DNA from: a virus
Reading direction: 5' to 3' (one strand)
IMG/VR virus record: IMGVR_UViG_3300042114_000039
Span: 1-28,561 of that record
Length of the DNA stretch: 28,561 bases
Positions 1 to 6,808 of the stretch are shown piece by piece (position 1 is the stretch's first letter; every line of letters begins with the position of its first letter). The notes below the pieces were generated by a model. It made no database searches. It had not been told where the DNA came from and saw nothing but the letters and a program-made list of their open reading frames with translations. The translations under genes and the position numbers were made by a program.

Positions 1-151
1 ATCCGCGCTGAACTGTGCGCGCACTGTATCCGATGCGCCTGCCAATCTGTGCAACGGTCAGTGGTTTTTTCATAAGATCCACCTCAACCAGCGCGGCTAT
101 TTTTTGTCCATATTTTTCCGCATAACCAGGTTGCCTTGTGTAGAATTTCAT
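1..151 (-). CDS. Helix-turn-helix protein, truncated at window edge
   Basis: This is the first 50 codons of a gene that runs off the left edge. The visible part has a short basic and aromatic N-terminus followed by a likely helix-turn-helix, TVAQIGRRIGYSARTVQR, which fits a small phage DNA-binding protein. The start at 151 is chosen because its ATG overlaps the stop of the upstream gene as ATGA and a GAGGCGAG Shine-Dalgarno lies just before it. A second in-frame ATG at 73 also has a good GAGGTGG site and could be the true start. It is the last visible member of the leftward replication operon. Whether it is a regulator or an excisionase-like factor cannot be decided from the fragment. Confidence 0.6.
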   Translation of the reverse strand, partial: MKFYTRQPGYAEKYGQKIAALVEVDLMKKPLTVAQIGRRIGYSARTVQRG

Positions 152-387
152 TTCTCGCCTCGTAAAAATGGCGCAAGCAATTTTACGATTGCCTCAACCA
201 TAACTAGCAAATCCCCGCGTTCCTCCTGTAACGCCTCGATTTTATTTTCAAGGTCATTTACTTCGTCTAACGCCGCCGCAGCCGTCTCAGGCGCGCTGTG
301 CGCCGTGTACGCTATGCAGCGCTCAATCATGGACAGGCTGCCGCCGCCGCTTTCAAATCTGAATACCAATTCGTTTATTTTTTTCAT
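148..387 (-). CDS. Small hypothetical protein with coiled coil
   Basis: The 79-residue product is not recognised. Its second half (roughly residues 40-70) is a charged heptad-like stretch, EVNDLENKIEALQEERGDLL, that should form a coiled coil and so may dimerise. There is no signal peptide or membrane segment. It overlaps both neighbours by four bases (ATGA), which places it in the leftward early operon with the helicase-loader-like and DnaD-like genes. Its role is unknown. Confidence 0.6.
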   Translation of the reverse strand: MKKINELVFRFESGGGSLSMIERCIAYTAHSAPETAAAALDEVNDLENKIEALQEERGDLLVMVEAIVKLLAPFLRGEK

Positions 388-782
388 AACGTCTCCAGTG
401 CTTCAAATTCCCCTGCGTCGCACCACGCAGACTCTCCGTCATCAGTGGCAACCTGATACCGCGCGTTCGCGTTTCGCTGTCGCACTGTTGCCAATTTGCC
501 GACAAATGACTCTCGTTCCCAATCGCGCCGCCCTGACAGATATACGGCATAATCTGACAGTATCTCAACACGTGCGCCCACCTGCGCCGACCCGCCGCCG
601 ACATTCAGCGATGCGGTAGCGCATGGCCGTGGCGACGCCTCTGCGCGACATTTCGCCGCCATCGCCACGCGCCCAGTCGCATCAAATTCCGCAGCTAGCG
701 CGCTCCACTGGTCGAAATAATCCAGCGGGTATTCGTCCATTCCGACCAATTTATAATATTTATTCATCAGTTCATCATTCAT
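384..782 (-). CDS. Hypothetical early protein, possible SH3-like C-terminus
   Basis: The 132-residue product is not assigned to a family. The C-terminal half, from GARVEILSDYAVYLSG to the end, alternates short hydrophobic strands and turns in the way of a small beta-barrel (SH3/KOW-like) domain; this is inference from pattern only. The N-terminal third is acidic and helical. A strong GGAGG lies six bases before the ATG, and the ATG overlaps the upstream stop, which fixes the start at 782. It is co-transcribed with the replication genes. Confidence 0.6.
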   Translation of the reverse strand: MNDELMNKYYKLVGMDEYPLDYFDQWSALAAEFDATGRVAMAAKCRAEASPRPCATASLNVGGGSAQVGARVEILSDYAVYLSGRRDWERESFVGKLATVRQRNANARYQVATDDGESAWCDAGEFEALETL

Positions 783-1495
783 TTTGCGCCTCCGTTTTTT
801 CTTCTCATGCCGTCGCTTAATCGCGCCATTTCGCCTATTGCGAATTTTGCGTCAGGCGCGACGGCGTCCAGTAATTTGGTGCGTGTTTTTTCTACAAAAT
901 CCCGTACATCACCGTGCATAATTGCGCGCTTTTTCTCGCGTTCTACAATCTCGTTGTACGCCTGAATAAATCGCGCGCGGTCAGCAACGCTATTGTCAGT
1001 CAGTAGCATTGCTCTGCCGCCTAATAACCTCACGGTTTCCGTCACCGTCCTATGGTGGTAGTCCTCAATCGTTTTGCTCGCGCAGCAAAACGCACAACCA
1101 GTAACATGCGTGTCGTATGCGTTCAATGTGTCCCAGTATTCGTTGCCGATTTTCCCGGAAATCGCGCCATGCAACGCTGCGCCTGTTTCGCAATTTATAG
1201 CAGGGACATTTTTGATTGCGCCCAAAACATAGCCCCACGCTTCCGTTGCTGTTGGAATATCCAGGGCGTCTACCATCAACTCCAGCGCTTTTTGTCTCAG
1301 CGCGCCAATCTGGGGGAAAAACGTTTCTGTTGTTCGGTAGTGTCTCACTGCCATGACTAAAATATCATCAGGGATGTCAGACAGGTCGCTGGCGTACAAA
1401 TCTGCCAGACTGCTTGCTGTTTTGCCATTAATTGGCGAATTCGCCATATATCGCATTTCGTTCAAAATTTCTCCAATTAGTCGTCTGGTCGCCAT
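779..1495 (-). CDS. Helicase-loader-like phage replication protein
   Basis: The 238-residue protein has an N-terminal part that resembles the phage replicative-helicase loader/inhibitor type (G39P-like). A helical segment with LADLYASDLSDIPDDILVMA is followed by the recurring phage motif TTETFFPQIGALRQKA and then TATEAWGYVLGAI. Such proteins bring the DnaB-type helicase to the origin. A CxxCC cluster (CAFCC, near residue 134) could bind a metal, but the remaining ligands are unclear. The gene starts in a TAATG overlap with the stop of the DnaD-like gene, so the two are translationally coupled, as expected for an initiator-loader pair. The family assignment rests on motif pattern, not on a search. 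Confidence 0.55.
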   Translation of the reverse strand: MATRRLIGEILNEMRYMANSPINGKTASSLADLYASDLSDIPDDILVMAVRHYRTTETFFPQIGALRQKALELMVDALDIPTATEAWGYVLGAIKNVPAINCETGAALHGAISGKIGNEYWDTLNAYDTHVTGCAFCCASKTIEDYHHRTVTETVRLLGGRAMLLTDNSVADRARFIQAYNEIVEREKKRAIMHGDVRDFVEKTRTKLLDAVAPDAKFAIGEMARLSDGMRRKNGGAK

Positions 1496-2331
1496 TACGC
1501 CTCTCCATTCATGATTTTCTGTAGAATTACGCTTGCCTCTATAATTTCCTCAGCGCGTTTATTCGTTTTTCCGCCTGCGCTATATTCGCGCTCTGACACA
1601 GGCGACCAATCTCGCCCGTGTTTTTGCCAGTTTTCGAGAATTTTTGAGACGTATGCCCAATTACGCCCGTTATTTTTAACCGCAATTTCAAACGCTGGCT
1701 CGTACCATGAGTCGTCTGGGTATGTAATTGCGGCACTGCGCAATAAATCAAACATTATTGGAACTATCGCTCCGATGTTTTGGGTATATAGCCGTTTCAA
1801 TATCTCAATCCGCTCATTAACATTAAACTCTTTTAACTCTTTATATGTAGGGACTGATTTTTCCCTTGCCAGACTAGAGGGGTCAGCGGCGCGTTTTGCC
1901 GTCCCAACTGGAGGGGTCGAGTTTCTAGAGGGGTCTAGTTTTGGCTCACTTGACGGACTATTTGCACTCCGCGCTGCGAACTCCGGCTTGTAAATGCTGC
2001 GCTTGCCGTCTCTGCGGGTGACGGATAAATACCCCATTTCGTCAAGTTCAGCGATTGCGGCGCGCGTTTCTGACACGCTGTAGCCAGTCAGTTCAGCGAC
2101 CGATGGCGCAGACAGCGCGCACTCGCCGCGCTCATTGATTGACAGCGCGATAACGTGCCACGTTGCCAATTTTGAGCCGCGCAGTTTACGAATGTGTTCA
2201 ATAAATCTGGCGGATGTTTTCACCCACCCCCACGCGCGATATTCCTCCAGCCCGCTATCGCGAATCACGCTAACTTTTCGCGGCGGGTCAATTATCGCGG
2301 CTGGTTGTTCGTATTGCAGTTCGTGTGTCAT
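1495..2331 (-). CDS. DnaD-like replication initiation protein
   Basis: The 278-residue protein has two domains. Residues about 45-115 form a winged helix-turn-helix (SAPSVAELTGYSVSETRAAI, then a wing with VTRRDGKRSIY). After a low-complexity linker (about 120-160), residues about 180-250 match a DnaD/DnaB_2 helical domain ending in WAYVSKILENWQKHGRD, the hallmark of primosome proteins that remodel the origin. It is the promoter-proximal gene of the leftward operon. The ATG has an AGGAGAG Shine-Dalgarno five bases upstream. The role in initiating phage DNA replication with the loader-like gene downstream is inferred from family knowledge. Confidence 0.75.
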   Translation of the reverse strand: MTHELQYEQPAAIIDPPRKVSVIRDSGLEEYRAWGWVKTSARFIEHIRKLRGSKLATWHVIALSINERGECALSAPSVAELTGYSVSETRAAIAELDEMGYLSVTRRDGKRSIYKPEFAARSANSPSSEPKLDPSRNSTPPVGTAKRAADPSSLAREKSVPTYKELKEFNVNERIEILKRLYTQNIGAIVPIMFDLLRSAAITYPDDSWYEPAFEIAVKNNGRNWAYVSKILENWQKHGRDWSPVSEREYSAGGKTNKRAEEIIEASVILQKIMNGEA

Positions 2332-2342
2332 AGGCTCTCCTG

Positions 2343-2351
2343 TGATATAAT
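2343..2351 (+). promoter_or_regulatory. Extended -10 promoter, rightward
   Basis: TGATATAAT is a perfect extended -10 element (TGn followed by TATAAT). No good -35 lies at the right distance, which extended -10 promoters do not require. Transcription would begin near 2358 and run into the terminator at 2387-2427. The start codon of the leftward DnaD-like gene is only 12 bases to the left. Confidence 0.5.
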
Positions 2352-2386
2352 GGTGCTAATATTGCTTCGCATTAGTTCTATCCTTT

Positions 2387-2427
2387 GCCGCCTGACTTCT
2401 TAGAAAAGTCGGGCGGCATAATTTTTA
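2387..2427 (+). terminator. Intrinsic terminator of a short rightward transcript
   Basis: A 12-pair stem (GCCGCCTGACTT with AAGTCGGGCGGC, one G-U pair) has a seven-base loop and is followed by ATAATTTTTA. It lies about 30-70 bases after the extended -10 promoter at 2343-2351. The unit could therefore make an RNA of about 70 nucleotides or attenuate a longer rightward transcript. Confidence 0.65.
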
Positions 2428-2576
2428 TGCCACTTTGCTGTGTTTGCGCTGGTCAGGGTCTCTGCGACGCGGACTCTCACCGCCTCGCCAGCACGGTTTT
2501 TATAATGCGACACAAGGCGTGGGTCAATGAAAAAATGTAATAAAAACATCATATAAATTTAGTGATTAATGCCATA

Positions 2577-2605
2577 TTGAATAACCGCGTGCAATCGTTT
2601 ACTAT
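2577..2605 (+). promoter_or_regulatory. Candidate promoter of the recombination operon
   Basis: TTGAAT and TACTAT are separated by 17 bases; each matches the sigma-70 consensus at four of six positions. Transcription from here would give a leader of about 105 bases before the first gene at 2719, containing the hairpin at 2662-2696. Confidence 0.4.
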
Positions 2606-2661
2606 TTGGGTATGGTAATCAGGGCTGCGCGAGAGCGGGAACCCGTCCATTGAAAATCAAA

Positions 2662-2696
2662 CCCACTCCGTTTTTCCGATGAAAAAATGGAGTGGG
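2662..2696 (+). promoter_or_regulatory. Leader hairpin before the first rightward gene
   Basis: CCCACTCC plus a T run pairs with an A run plus GGAGTGGG, giving a stem of about 14 pairs with a six-base loop. There is no T tract after it on the plus strand, so it is not a rightward terminator. It sits 12 bases before the GGAGG site of the gene at 2719 and may stabilise or regulate that mRNA. Confidence 0.45.
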
Positions 2697-2718
2697 AAAA
2701 CAGTAAACGGAGGCATAG

Positions 2719-3027
2719 ATGGGCAATAATGGGCATGGAAGATTCACCAGCGCAGACGCGCGGCGTTATGTCGCCGCCGTTCAGGATAACGCGGCGTCCT
2801 CTAGCGAGTTTCACGATAGTTTTGAAACCGCCACGAATCGCCTGCGGGATGTACTGGGCGACAGTTTTGTTGAATTTTGGGACTCGTATCCTGTGGAAAT
2901 GACGAAACGCGAATTCCTACCAATTATGTTGGCGAAAATCGCGGCTGTGGAAAGAGAAATGTGCGTCTTACAGGAAGAGTGGTTGGACACCTACGAAACA
3001 CTCCTGTCAGAAATGAGAGGGGCGTAA
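2719..3027 (+). CDS. Hypothetical early protein
   Basis: The 102-residue product is not recognised. It is acidic and mainly helical, with a conserved-looking centre DVLGDSFVEFWDSYPVEMT and a helical C-terminus rich in Glu. No signal peptide or membrane segment is present. The ATG at 2719 is chosen for the GGAGG at 2709-2713. It is the first gene of the rightward operon and stops one base before the ATPase gene, so a role in recombination or its control is possible but unproven. Confidence 0.65.
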   Translation: MGNNGHGRFTSADARRYVAAVQDNAASSSEFHDSFETATNRLRDVLGDSFVEFWDSYPVEMTKREFLPIMLAKIAAVEREMCVLQEEWLDTYETLLSEMRGA

Positions 3028-3028
3028 C

Positions 3029-4150
3029 ATGAGCGCATTCACTTTCAAAAAAGCAACGCGCAAACAGGCTAAAGCCCGCGTTGCGATAGATGGACCCAGC
3101 GGGTCAGGCAAGACGTACACGTCATTGCTCCTTGCCACGCAACTTGCAGACGGTGGCAATATCGCTGTCATTGATACCGAGCGCGGAAGCGCGAGTCTTT
3201 ACGCAGATAAGTTCTGTTTTGATGTTTTGGAACTTAATAACTTTTCGCCCGCTATCTACGTGCAGGCAATTCACGCGGCAGAGCAGGCGGGATATAAGGT
3301 TATTGTGCTCGATTCGCTTTCTCACGCATGGGAGGGCGAGGGCGGCGCGTTGGAGATGGTGGACAATATATCTGCCAAAAGCAAGTCACAAAATACATAT
3401 TTCGCATGGCGTGATGTAACTCCACTACATCGTAAACTCGTAGACTCTATGCTCCAAAGTCCATGTCATATAATAGCTACAATGCGAAGTAAAACCGAAT
3501 ACATCATAGAGAATGTTGGAGGTAAATCCATCCCGCGCAAAATTGGTATGGCGCCTATTCAACGCGCTGGGATGGAGTACGAGTTTACTCTTGTCGCTGA
3601 CATGGACGTTGACCACAAAATTGTGGTAAGCAAAAGTCGCTGCGACGTAATCGCGGATAAAGTAACGCTGAGACCGGGGGCAGATTTTTGGCTTCCGTTT
3701 GTAGACTGGCTCAACAGTGGAGACGCCGCCCCCGTACCTGCACTGACAACCGAACCAACCGAACCAACTGCGCAGGTTTGCGGTGAGCCTGCTCCTCGAC
3801 CTTACAGCCCCGAGCAGTTGAAAAACCGCTTGAAAACGATGGCAACCGCGCTGGAAAAAGAGGTTCTCATGGGTACGGAAGCCCAGACAGTCGCCATGAA
3901 TTTGGCTGACTGTTTCGGTGGCAACGAAGACAAACTGCGTACTGTAGTTTTTTATCTAACGGGCAGTGAGTCCCTCGACAGTGTGGACGATGACATCCTG
4001 AAGGCACTCAAGAAATGGGTCAACCCCACAAGGACAGAAAGCGGTTGGGTAATGGACGGCACTGCCGTTATAGAAGCGCTCGCCGCTTACGACCAGGCGA
4101 TGAAAGAACAGGGGTTGGATGGAGTAATGGATAAGGATAAGGAAAAATGA
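3029..4150 (+). CDS. Sak4-like RecA-fold ATPase (phage recombinase)
   Basis: The 373-residue protein has a P-loop ATPase core in its first 230 residues: Walker A GPSGSGKT at 22-29, DTERGSA at 49-55, and Walker B VIVLDSLSHAW at 91-101. This pattern is that of phage RecA-like ATPases of the Sak4 type, which promote single-strand annealing together with a phage SSB. The next gene is indeed an SSB, overlapping by four bases. The C-terminal 140 residues (after a Pro/Thr linker near 235-255) are helical and not assigned. The start has a GAGGGG Shine-Dalgarno. The specific recombinase role is inferred from family and context; a generic AAA ATPase label is the safe alternative. Confidence 0.75.
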   Translation: MSAFTFKKATRKQAKARVAIDGPSGSGKTYTSLLLATQLADGGNIAVIDTERGSASLYADKFCFDVLELNNFSPAIYVQAIHAAEQAGYKVIVLDSLSHAWEGEGGALEMVDNISAKSKSQNTYFAWRDVTPLHRKLVDSMLQSPCHIIATMRSKTEYIIENVGGKSIPRKIGMAPIQRAGMEYEFTLVADMDVDHKIVVSKSRCDVIADKVTLRPGADFWLPFVDWLNSGDAAPVPALTTEPTEPTAQVCGEPAPRPYSPEQLKNRLKTMATALEKEVLMGTEAQTVAMNLADCFGGNEDKLRTVVFYLTGSESLDSVDDDILKALKKWVNPTRTESGWVMDGTAVIEALAAYDQAMKEQGLDGVMDKDKEK

Positions 4151-4563
4151 CATACCAAACCATTATTATTGCGGGAAATTTGGGGCGCGACCCAGAAATG
4201 CGCTATACACCGTCTGGTCAGGCTGTAACCAGTTTCTCTGTGGCGGTCAGCGAACAATACACCAACGCCAGCGGCGAAAAAGTAAAAAAAACAATTTGGT
4301 TCCGCGTTAGCGCATGGGGAAAACAGGCTGAAGTGTGCAACCAGTATCTGAAGAAGGGCAGTAAGATTTTAGTCGAAGGGCGTTTGTCCGCCGATGAAAC
4401 TGGCAGTCCGAAAATTTACAAAAAAGGCAACGGCGAGAGCGGCGCGAATTTTGAAGTGACCTCATCAACCGTACGGTTTTTGTCATCTCAAAACGCAGCG
4501 GAGCCGCGAGACGGCGGCGTAAATGAATTGCCGTCTGATGATGATGATGAATTGCCATTTTGA
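4147..4563 (+). CDS. ssb: Single-stranded DNA-binding protein
   Basis: The 138-residue protein is a typical bacterial/phage SSB. The OB fold covers about residues 1-115, with the family motifs GNLGRDPEMRYTPSGQAV near the start and IWFRVSAWGKQAE in the middle. The tail ends in the acidic tip DDDDELPF that recruits partner proteins. It binds single-stranded DNA during replication and recombination. The ATG overlaps the stop of the Sak4-like ATPase gene (ATGA), so the two proteins are made together, as in other phage recombination modules. The start and length agree with the family. Confidence 0.95.
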   Translation: MTYQTIIIAGNLGRDPEMRYTPSGQAVTSFSVAVSEQYTNASGEKVKKTIWFRVSAWGKQAEVCNQYLKKGSKILVEGRLSADETGSPKIYKKGNGESGANFEVTSSTVRFLSSQNAAEPRDGGVNELPSDDDDELPF

Positions 4564-4585
4564 TATACAGAATAAGGAACGAAAA

Positions 4586-4960
4586 ATGAACACACAAGAA
4601 ATACTCGAGCAACTTACGAATGCGTACGCTAGGCGAGACTTGTTGAAAATAGACCATGACCGCGCCCGTGACGCCGCCATTCCTGAGGAGGTGGAAGCGG
4701 CTCTCGCGGATATAGATGTGGAGTTTTCGCCAAAATTTGACACCATTGACGCGCTGATTTTGCAGATGGAGGCGCAAGTAAAAGAATTTGTGCTGTCAGA
4801 AGGCAAAACTGCGAAAGGCGGTGCATTGCAGGCGGTTTTTATGACGGGGCGCGTCAGTTGGGACAGTGGCAAACTGGACGGGCTGATGATTGTGTTCCCC
4901 GAACTGGCGCAAGCCCGCAAGCAAGGGTCACCAACCGTAACCATTCGGAAGGTCGGCTGA
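4586..4960 (+). CDS. Phage protein of unknown function, recombination operon
   Basis: The 124-residue product has a helical, acidic first half, and a C-terminal part with GRVSWDSGKLDGLMIVFPEL followed by GSPTVTIRK. I have the impression that this C-terminal pattern recurs in small phage proteins encoded near SSB and recombinase genes. A Gam-like or nuclease-inhibitor link is possible but cannot be shown here. The start at 4586 is chosen because of the AGGA site in AATAAGGAACG; the longer reading frame back to 4523 overlaps the end of ssb and has no ribosome site. Confidence 0.65.
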   Translation: MNTQEILEQLTNAYARRDLLKIDHDRARDAAIPEEVEAALADIDVEFSPKFDTIDALILQMEAQVKEFVLSEGKTAKGGALQAVFMTGRVSWDSGKLDGLMIVFPELAQARKQGSPTVTIRKVG

Positions 4961-4995
4961 CACAGGGGCATGTCAGAAATTCCATTTTAGTCAAT

Positions 4996-5027
4996 GCGCG
5001 TGGGCGGCTGTTATACCGCCCACGCGC
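4996..5027 (+). other. GC-rich perfect hairpin between early genes
   Basis: GCGCGTGGGCGG and its exact complement CCGCCCACGCGC flank an eight-base loop. No T tract follows on either strand, so it is not a classical terminator. It lies 30 bases before the next gene's start and may be an mRNA-stabilising or processing element. Confidence 0.55.
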
Positions 5028-5056
5028 CAGTAACGCAAGCCATTAAGGAGAAAAAA

Positions 5057-5293
5057 ATGACCCCTGAACAAGAACTCGCAAACATTGAATCTTTGCTTGA
5101 TGAACTCAATATTCCAAAGACGCGTGGAATGGCGCAATTTAGCACGTACGGCAGAGTATCCGTGTTGGCAGAGAAATGCGCCAAACAAAACATGCCTCCG
5201 ACTTATGAGGAGTCTGCGCCGTTACAAGCATTATCCACGCCCGAAGTTGATTCTATCGGTGGAGCGGATTCAACCCCACTCCCAGGCGCTTAA
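5057..5293 (+). CDS. Small hypothetical early protein
   Basis: The 78-residue product is not recognised. It starts with an acidic helix (EQELANIESLLDELNIP) and ends in a Ser/Pro-rich, probably disordered tail. The ATG at 5057 follows an ideal AAGGAG site, which excludes the upstream in-frame start at 4994 that lies inside the hairpin. It belongs to the rightward early operon. Confidence 0.55.
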   Translation: MTPEQELANIESLLDELNIPKTRGMAQFSTYGRVSVLAEKCAKQNMPPTYEESAPLQALSTPEVDSIGGADSTPLPGA

Positions 5294-5294
5294 C

Positions 5295-5311
5295 GCAATC
5301 CGTTGGATTGC
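5295..5311 (+). other. Small intergenic hairpin
   Basis: GCAATCC and GGATTGC flank a three-base loop directly after the stop of the preceding gene. A second weak stem (CCCG/CGGG) follows. There is no T tract. Confidence 0.4.
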
Positions 5312-5349
5312 CCTTCGCCCGCGTTCACGGGTGATACAGGAGATAGGTT

Positions 5350-6162
5350 ATGGAGTTCAGGTCATTCAATAAAATTGCGCGTTTCTCACGCGAGATGATT
5401 GTCACCGAAAAAATTGACGGCACAAATGGCATTATCGCAATCGGCGAAAATGGCGAGTTTCAAATTGGTAGCCGTAACAAATGGCTTACCGATGAATTGG
5501 GAAACATCCAAAGCGATAACGCGGGCTTCGCTCAGTGGGCAATCAAGAACCGCGATTCTCTCATGGCTCTTGGTGCTGGCTATCACTACGGCGAGTGGTG
5601 GGGCAGTGGTATTCAGCGTGGTTACGATTTACCAAAAGGTGAAAAACGCTTCAGCCTGTTCAATGTCTCGCGCTGGTCAGATGATAGCGTGCGCCCCGCG
5701 TGTTGCCATGTTGTTCCTACACTTTACTCTGGTATATTCAGTTATGCTGAAATTGAAAGAATCCCATACATGGCTCCAGGTTTAGTCGGTGAAGAAAAAG
5801 CAGAAAAAGGAAAAACCCTTACCGATACTTGGTGGCATACAATTGTTCCTACTAACGGAAAAGAAAAAACTGGTTATCCAACACAAAAGCCTTTGGGCAT
5901 CTTGAGAAGAATTGTAAAGGTGTCAAGTAATCAAGATAGCACTGTTCTTGATTTTTTCGCGGGTAGTGGTACAACTGGCGTTGCATCGCTGGAAAATGAC
6001 AGAAATTTCATTCTGGTAGATAAAAATCTAGAATCTCTTGAAGTAATGGCAAAACGATTTGATGGTGTTACAAATATTGAATGGGTAAATTTCGACCCCA
6101 CGCGCCGCGTCCGTAACCTGCCTAAAAATGGCGGACGCGGCGCAGGTAAAGCAAACTGTTAG
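5350..6162 (+). pseudogene. Chimera: RNA-ligase N-terminus joined to DNA-methyltransferase C-terminus
   Basis: The 270-residue frame is two unrelated partial domains. Residues 1 to about 132 match the adenylation domain of an Rnl2-like RNA ligase: nucleophile Lys21 in EKIDGTNG, GSRNKW at 40-45, and YGEWWGSGIQRGY at 80-92. The ligase ends after HVVPTLYSGIF, before its distal lysine motifs. From about residue 137 (IPYMAPGL) the sequence is the C-terminal part of a beta-class N4/N6 DNA methyltransferase: TDTWWHTIVPTNGKE, GYPTQKPLGILRR, and the SAM-binding DFFAGSGTTG at 201-210. The catalytic DPPY half is absent. Codons after the join are visibly richer in A and T. Both activities are probably lost, so it is more likely a recombination remnant (or an assembly chimera) than a working fusion, though the frame and ribosome site (AGGAGATAGG) are intact. 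Confidence 0.7.
6102..6143 (+). other. Perfect 12-base inverted repeat at end of chimeric gene
   Basis: GCGCCGCGTCCG and CGGACGCGGCGC flank an 18-base loop inside the last codons of the ligase-methyltransferase frame. No T tract follows. It resembles the GC-rich hairpin at 4996-5027 in position and strength. Confidence 0.5.
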
Positions 6163-6197
6163 CCGCCACTTGCTAAAATGTGGCATGGAGAAACAAG

Positions 6198-6416
6198 ATG
6201 GCTTTGAAAATTGAAATCAGCGTAAAAGTGTACGAAGGTGAGCATAGCAGTTATAAAGACCCGAATGGGTACGAAGATGTTACGCTTACCTGTATCGAAG
6301 GCGGCGTGTATGAATTACTTGCTCCGTCCGACCAAATCGCCAGCGCATTACTCAAGGTGGCGCATTTGAAATACCTTGCAGCAGTGGACGCGGCGAATCG
6401 CGCGGCAAACACATAA
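6198..6416 (+). CDS. Small hypothetical protein, last gene of early operon
   Basis: The 72-residue protein is not recognised. Its first 50 residues look like a small beta-rich domain (LKIEISVKVYEG, YEDVTLTCIEGGVYELLA), followed by a helix. The ATG at 6198 is preceded by GGAG with eight bases between; an in-frame GTG at 6180 has no such site and is rejected. The gene ends two bases before the terminator stem and closes the rightward operon. Confidence 0.6.
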   Translation: MALKIEISVKVYEGEHSSYKDPNGYEDVTLTCIEGGVYELLAPSDQIASALLKVAHLKYLAAVDAANRAANT

Positions 6417-6417
6417 C

Positions 6418-6450
6418 AAAAAGTCCCAACCTGAACGGTTGGGACTTTTT
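6418..6450. terminator. Bidirectional intrinsic terminator between converging operons
   Basis: AAAAAGTCCCAACC and GGTTGGGACTTTTT form a perfect 14-pair stem with a five-base loop. Each arm ends in a run of five T on its own strand, so it stops both the rightward early operon and the leftward late operon, whose last genes end at 6416 and 6454. Confidence 0.95.
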
Positions 6451-6453
6451 GTT

Positions 6454-6582
6454 TCAATTCTGCGGCGTCTGTTTTATCGACTCGCCCTGTTCCAGCGTCA
6501 GCCAATTGCATAACACCAACAGGGCGATTTGTGCCACCGTGATTTTACCCGCTAGCCAGCGGGACAATATTTTTTCGTACAC
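6454..6582 (-). CDS. XkdX-like microprotein at end of tail operon
   Basis: This 42-codon frame starts with GTG at 6582 and ends with TGA at 6454, only three bases before the terminator stem. A GAGGTG ribosome site overlaps the end of the upstream gene. The product, with RWLAGKITVAQIALLVLCNW followed by LTLEQGESI, fits the short phage XkdX-like pattern of a Trp, then Gly-x-Ile-Thr, a hydrophobic helix and a second acidic helix. Genes of this kind commonly close tail operons, but their function is not known. A holin is less likely because the hydrophobic stretch is short and ends in a charged helix. Confidence 0.6.
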   Translation of the reverse strand: MYEKILSRWLAGKITVAQIALLVLCNWLTLEQGESIKQTPQN

Positions 6583-6583
6583 G

Positions 6584-6808
6584 TTACACCTCTGTCAATA
6601 TTGTGATAACCATCTCTGCGGCTTCCATCCGCTCGGTGATAGACGGTGTTTTGGGACAGGCGGCGACATACGGCGCGAGGATGATTTTAGCCTGCTCTGC
6701 CTGCGCCGATGTCAGTTTGATGGGTTCGTTGAAAAAATAACCCTCCGCGCCAATTTCTAAATCCGTGACGGCAATCCCCGCCGCTAATAATTCATCGTTT
6801 GCGCTCAT
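6584..6808 (-). CDS. Small hypothetical tail-operon protein
   Basis: The 74-residue acidic protein is not recognised. It has Pro- and Ala-rich helical segments (KLTSAQAEQAKIILAPYVAA). Its ATG overlaps the stop of the fibre-like gene (ATGA), so it is co-translated with it, and its end overlaps the ribosome site of the XkdX-like gene. Similar small proteins after tail fibres include assembly chaperones; that is only a suggestion. Confidence 0.5.
   Translation of the reverse strand: MSANDELLAAGIAVTDLEIGAEGYFFNEPIKLTSAQAEQAKIILAPYVAACPKTPSITERMEAAEMVITILTEV

Larger units (their letters stand above)
2332..2718. other. Divergent intergenic region between early operons
   Basis: This gene-free stretch separates the leftward replication operon from the rightward recombination operon. 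It holds the extended -10 and terminator described separately, another TATAAT at 2501-2506 without a clear -35, a very AT-rich tract at about 2526-2570, a candidate promoter at 2577-2605, and a leader hairpin at 2662-2696. The AT-rich tract could be an origin or a protein-binding region, but I see no iterons. No convincing coding sequence is present. Confidence 0.6.

Noticed and set aside
104-619. 171-codon plus-strand frame
   Set aside because: It is antisense to three overlapping genes with good ribosome sites and has no family resemblance.
4307-4777. 156-codon minus-strand frame across ssb
   Set aside because: It is antisense to ssb and the next gene; ssb is certain.
5350-5760. Functional RNA-repair ligase
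   Set aside because: The frame loses the ligase sequence before the distal nucleotidyltransferase motifs, so activity is unlikely.
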